NCBI GenBank assembly: GCA_900315835.1
Contig: ONAR01000014.1
Location: 1-64,000, forward strand
DNA: 64,000 nt
Direction of reading: 5' to 3'
Source of the DNA: an uncultured Prevotella sp.
Lineage (GTDB): Bacteria > Bacteroidota > Bacteroidia > Bacteroidales > Bacteroidaceae
Numbering within the stretch: the first letter of the stretch is position 1; each line of letters begins with the position of its first letter. Shown piece after piece: positions 61,686 through 64,000 of the stretch. A program made the position numbers and the translations under genes. The notes beneath the pieces were generated by a model. That model did no database searches. It had not been told where the DNA came from and saw only the letters and a list, made by a program, of their open reading frames with translations.

Positions 61686-62531
61686 TTAAGCCTCGTCTGT
61701 GTGGTTAGCTTCGTAAGTCTGTGCGATTGTGTAACCTACCTCATCGAGTGCATAAGTCAGCTTATCGATCTTATTGGTGTAGAAGTTATAAGCAATAACA
61801 GCGCACCAAGAAGTTGCGATACCGAAGGCCGTGTTGACCAGAGCCTCAGAAATACCAGTTGACAGAGCAAGTGAGTCACCACCGCCACCAGCAGCCAGAG
61901 CCTGGAATGAACGAATCATACCGGTCACAGTACCGAGCAGTCCGGTAAGGGTACCGAGGGTAACGATAGTAGCGAGAATCGGGAGGTTCATCTGCAGGGT
62001 AGGCATCTCAAGCTGAGTAGCCTCCTCGTGAGCCTGCTCGATGCGGGCCACCTTCTGGCTCTTCTTCAGAGAAGCGTTGGCACCGCTCTCCATGTCTTTG
62101 TAAGCGTGCAGTGAAGCCAGCACAACGTTAGCGACAGAACCCTGCATCTTGTTGCAGAGATCCTCAGCCTTGTTGAAGTCGTTGGCAGCAAGAGCAGCCT
62201 TGATGTTGGCCACGAACTTGGTCAGAGAACCCTTACCGAAAGCGGTCTTCAGAGCGAAGTAGCGCTCAACAGCGAGGCAGAGCACGGTAAGCAGCAGCGT
62301 GTGGATGATAGGCACCACATAACCACCCTTATAGATTGTACCGAAGATGTTGAGAGGAGCATTAGCATTGTCACCACCCTGGAAGTTGGAGCCACTGCCA
62401 AGCCATAAATTGTAGATGCAAAGTGCTGCAACGAAGCAGAAAACAATAATCCAGAATGCACCTCTGATACCAGTGAAGCCTGAAGACTTCTTAGCAGCCT
62501 TGGGGGCTGCGGCCTTTTGTGTAGTTGCCAT
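61686..62531 (-). CDS. exbB: ExbB/TolQ-type proton channel protein
   Basis: Inner-membrane protein of 281 aa of the MotA/TolQ/ExbB family. It has an N-terminal helix (about 25-45), a second at about 75-95, and two C-terminal helices with LPILATIVTLGTLTGLLGTVTGMIRSF and NTAFGIATSWCAVIAYNFY, which form the channel with ExbD. It opens the operon exbB-exbD-exbD-tonB-pstS-like-TPR. A -7 box lies about 125 bp upstream of the start, leaving a long leader. Confidence 0.94.
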   Translation of the reverse strand: MATTQKAAAPKAAKKSSGFTGIRGAFWIIVFCFVAALCIYNLWLGSGSNFQGGDNANAPLNIFGTIYKGGYVVPIIHTLLLTVLCLAVERYFALKTAFGKGSLTKFVANIKAALAANDFNKAEDLCNKMQGSVANVVLASLHAYKDMESGANASLKKSQKVARIEQAHEEATQLEMPTLQMNLPILATIVTLGTLTGLLGTVTGMIRSFQALAAGGGGDSLALSTGISEALVNTAFGIATSWCAVIAYNFYTNKIDKLTYALDEVGYTIAQTYEANHTDEA

Positions 62532-62656
62532 AGTTTTTGTTTAAATTTTGGTTATAAATGAATAATTGATTTTCCTATAAGTTCAATAGCATTGTTTATT
62601 ATGTAGCATCGGACAGCATGTAACCTACGATTAGCCCACAGTCGCCTTTGCACGCA

Positions 62657-62664
62657 CAAAGATA
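62657..62664 (-). promoter_or_regulatory. -7 box of the exbB-tonB operon
   Basis: TATCTTTG on the minus strand matches TAnnTTTG. It lies 125 bp before exbB, so the leader is long. No -33 TTTG at the proper spacing. Confidence 0.45.
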
Positions 62665-62714
62665 ACAACTTTTGTATAGATATTCCTTTGTTTGCGTTCT
62701 TTTTAACACTATTT

Positions 62715-63908
62715 TTAGATTAAACTTGCGCAAGCCTCCTTAATGCGCCGTAAAGCCTCGCGAATGTTATCGTCACTCGTTGCGTAGCTCATGCGGAAGC
62801 CGTTGGGTTCGCCGAAGGCGTCACCGGCGACGGTGGCTACATGCGCCTTCTGGAGGAGATACATCGAGAAGTCGGTCGAAGTCTTGATTACCGTATCGCC
62901 ACAGCGCTTGCCGAAGAAGGCATCGCACATGGGGAAGAGATAGAAGGCGCCCTGAGGCACGTTGACCTTGAGGCCGGGAATCTCACGTGCGAGCTTCACG
63001 ATGAGGTCGCGACGGCGCTCGAAGCCGTTGCGCATATCCTCAACGCACTGCTGGTCACCCTGATAGGCAGCCAGAGCGGCCATCTGACTGACATCGCAAG
63101 TGCCGCTGGTGTATTGGCCCTGCAGTTTGTTCATACCCTTCACAATCCATTCGGGAGCAGCCACCCAGCCCAAACGCCAGCCGGTCATGGCGTATGCCTT
63201 ACTCACACCGTTGCAAATGATGGTGCGCTCCTTCATGCCCTCGCATGCGGCGATGCTGGCCTGGAAACCGACATAATTGATATGCTCGTAGATTTCATCC
63301 GACAGCACAAACACTTCGGGGTGCTTACGCAGTACGACGGCCAAAGCCTCGAGTTCAGCCTGCGTATAAACGCTACCGGTAGGATTGCTCGGCGAGCAGA
63401 TGATGAGCATCTTGGTCTTCGGCGTGATGGCGGATTCCAACTGCTCGGGCGTCATCTTATAATCGTTCTCGAAAGCCGTACGCACTGCGACAGGTGTGCC
63501 GCCGGCCAACTTCACCATCTGCGGATAGCTTACCCAATAAGGTGCGGGGATGATTACTTCGTCGCCGGGATTGACCAAGGCGAGGATAGCGTTGCAGACG
63601 CCCTGCTTGCCGCCCGTACCTACGATGACCTCCTTCGTGGTGTAGGTCAGATGGTTCTCACGCGCCAGCTTATCAACGATAGCCTGACGAAGAGCCAGAT
63701 AGCCGGGAACGGGAGAATACTTTGAATAGTTATCCTCAATGGCCTTAATACCCGCCTGCTTAATAGGCTCCGGAGTCATAAAGTCGGGTTCACCGACACT
63801 CATGTTGATTACATCAATGCCTTGTGCTTTCATTTCATTGCTCTTCTGCGACATTGCCAATGTTGCGGAAGGGGCAAGACGATTTAGACGATCTGATAGT
63901 TGTGCCAT
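62715..63908 (-). CDS. Class I pyridoxal-phosphate aminotransferase (aspartate aminotransferase type)
   Basis: PLP enzyme of 397 aa from the ATG ending at 63908; the earlier ATG at 63932 lies in the promoter box. Fold type I motifs: NMSVGEPDFMTPEPI, VGTGGKQGVCNAILALVNPGDEVIIPAPYWVSYP, CSPSNPTGSVY and the cofactor lysine in NGVSKAYAMTGWRLGW. The end carries FRMSYATSDDNI with the substrate-binding arginine. Closest in type to aspartate/prephenate aminotransferases of the AspC/AAT-1b group. Cytoplasmic. Monocistronic with its own promoter. Exact amino-acid specificity is not certain. Confidence 0.92.
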   Translation of the reverse strand: MAQLSDRLNRLAPSATLAMSQKSNEMKAQGIDVINMSVGEPDFMTPEPIKQAGIKAIEDNYSKYSPVPGYLALRQAIVDKLARENHLTYTTKEVIVGTGGKQGVCNAILALVNPGDEVIIPAPYWVSYPQMVKLAGGTPVAVRTAFENDYKMTPEQLESAITPKTKMLIICSPSNPTGSVYTQAELEALAVVLRKHPEVFVLSDEIYEHINYVGFQASIAACEGMKERTIICNGVSKAYAMTGWRLGWVAAPEWIVKGMNKLQGQYTSGTCDVSQMAALAAYQGDQQCVEDMRNGFERRRDLIVKLAREIPGLKVNVPQGAFYLFPMCDAFFGKRCGDTVIKTSTDFSMYLLQKAHVATVAGDAFGEPNGFRMSYATSDDNIREALRRIKEACASLI

Positions 63909-63929
63909 AGCCAGTCTATTTATTGCGTA

Positions 63930-63937
63930 CAAAAGTA
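63930..63937 (-). promoter_or_regulatory. -7 box upstream of the aminotransferase gene
   Basis: TACTTTTG on the minus strand matches TAnnTTTG and lies 21 bp before the chosen start. The last 60 bp of the window show nothing else. Confidence 0.5.
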
Positions 63938-64000
63938 GACATTTTAAATGAGAAAATGCAGAAAAGTAACATTATTTAGAAAAAAGGCTGCGAAGGCATT

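Overview
The window is chromosomal DNA from a member of the Bacteroidales, most likely Prevotella or a close relative. The evidence is a SusC/SusD pair with FecR-type anti-sigma factors, the menaquinone genes, Bacteroidales-type -7 promoter boxes (TAnnTTTG), a PorT-like protein, short C-terminal sorting-type tails on secreted proteins, and an HmuY/HmuR heme uptake pair. All calls come from reading the sequence and recalling families; no database search was run.

Layout. 2-1486: the 3' part of an IS1182-type transposase cut by the window edge. 1869-4180 (minus): two ECF sigma factors and a FecR. 4279-18495 (minus): a glycan-utilisation locus with an MFS transporter, GH3 glycosidase, a second FecR, SusC with an STN domain, SusD, a GH18 endoglycosidase-like lipoprotein, two DUF1735-type surface lipoproteins (LamG and F5/8 C domains) and a DUF1573 protein. 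The gene order recalls known N-glycan loci built around GH18 enzymes. 18716-21676: a large outer-membrane beta-barrel protein with a Gly/Pro/Arg tail. 21902-31698: aroB and a menaquinone cluster (menI-menF-menD-menB and menC-menE), split by a segment carrying a C-terminally short aldo/keto reductase, a hemolysin III-type membrane protein and a GxxExxY nuclease-fold gene flanked by two opposed tandem arrays.

31981-40155: a 22-bp tandem repeat, then lysS, gpsA, pgi, a HAD phosphatase, a secreted hypothetical, mnmA and a small outer-membrane protein. 40206-46602 (minus): IMP cyclohydrolase (a single domain), mreB, mreC, mreD, mrdA and rodA, the cell-elongation operon. 46771-49008: a paralogue of the secreted hypothetical and an M6-type metalloprotease. 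49439-52369 (minus): rplS, then a two-gene split 5'-nucleotidase preceded by porT. 52534-56702: a 2[4Fe-4S] ferredoxin with a strong terminator, then a heme uptake cluster. 56910-62531 (minus): the exbB-exbD-exbD-tonB-pstS-like-TPR operon that energises the TonB-dependent receptors seen in the window. 62715-63908: a class I aminotransferase.

The most unusual structure lies at 26800-27708. A small PD-(D/E)XK-like gene is followed by eight direct units of about 25 bp. A short spacer and nine units of 22 bp in the opposite orientation follow, and all share the core GACATAGTAAC. The repeats begin exactly at the stop codons of trhA and the nuclease gene and within a few bases of the menB stop, and always read in the direction of the gene they follow. 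Other repeat families are a CTATAG array with a strict 9-nt period ahead of the MFS-GH3 operon, a palindromic 22-bp array ahead of lysS, and a REP-like palindrome present at two loci.
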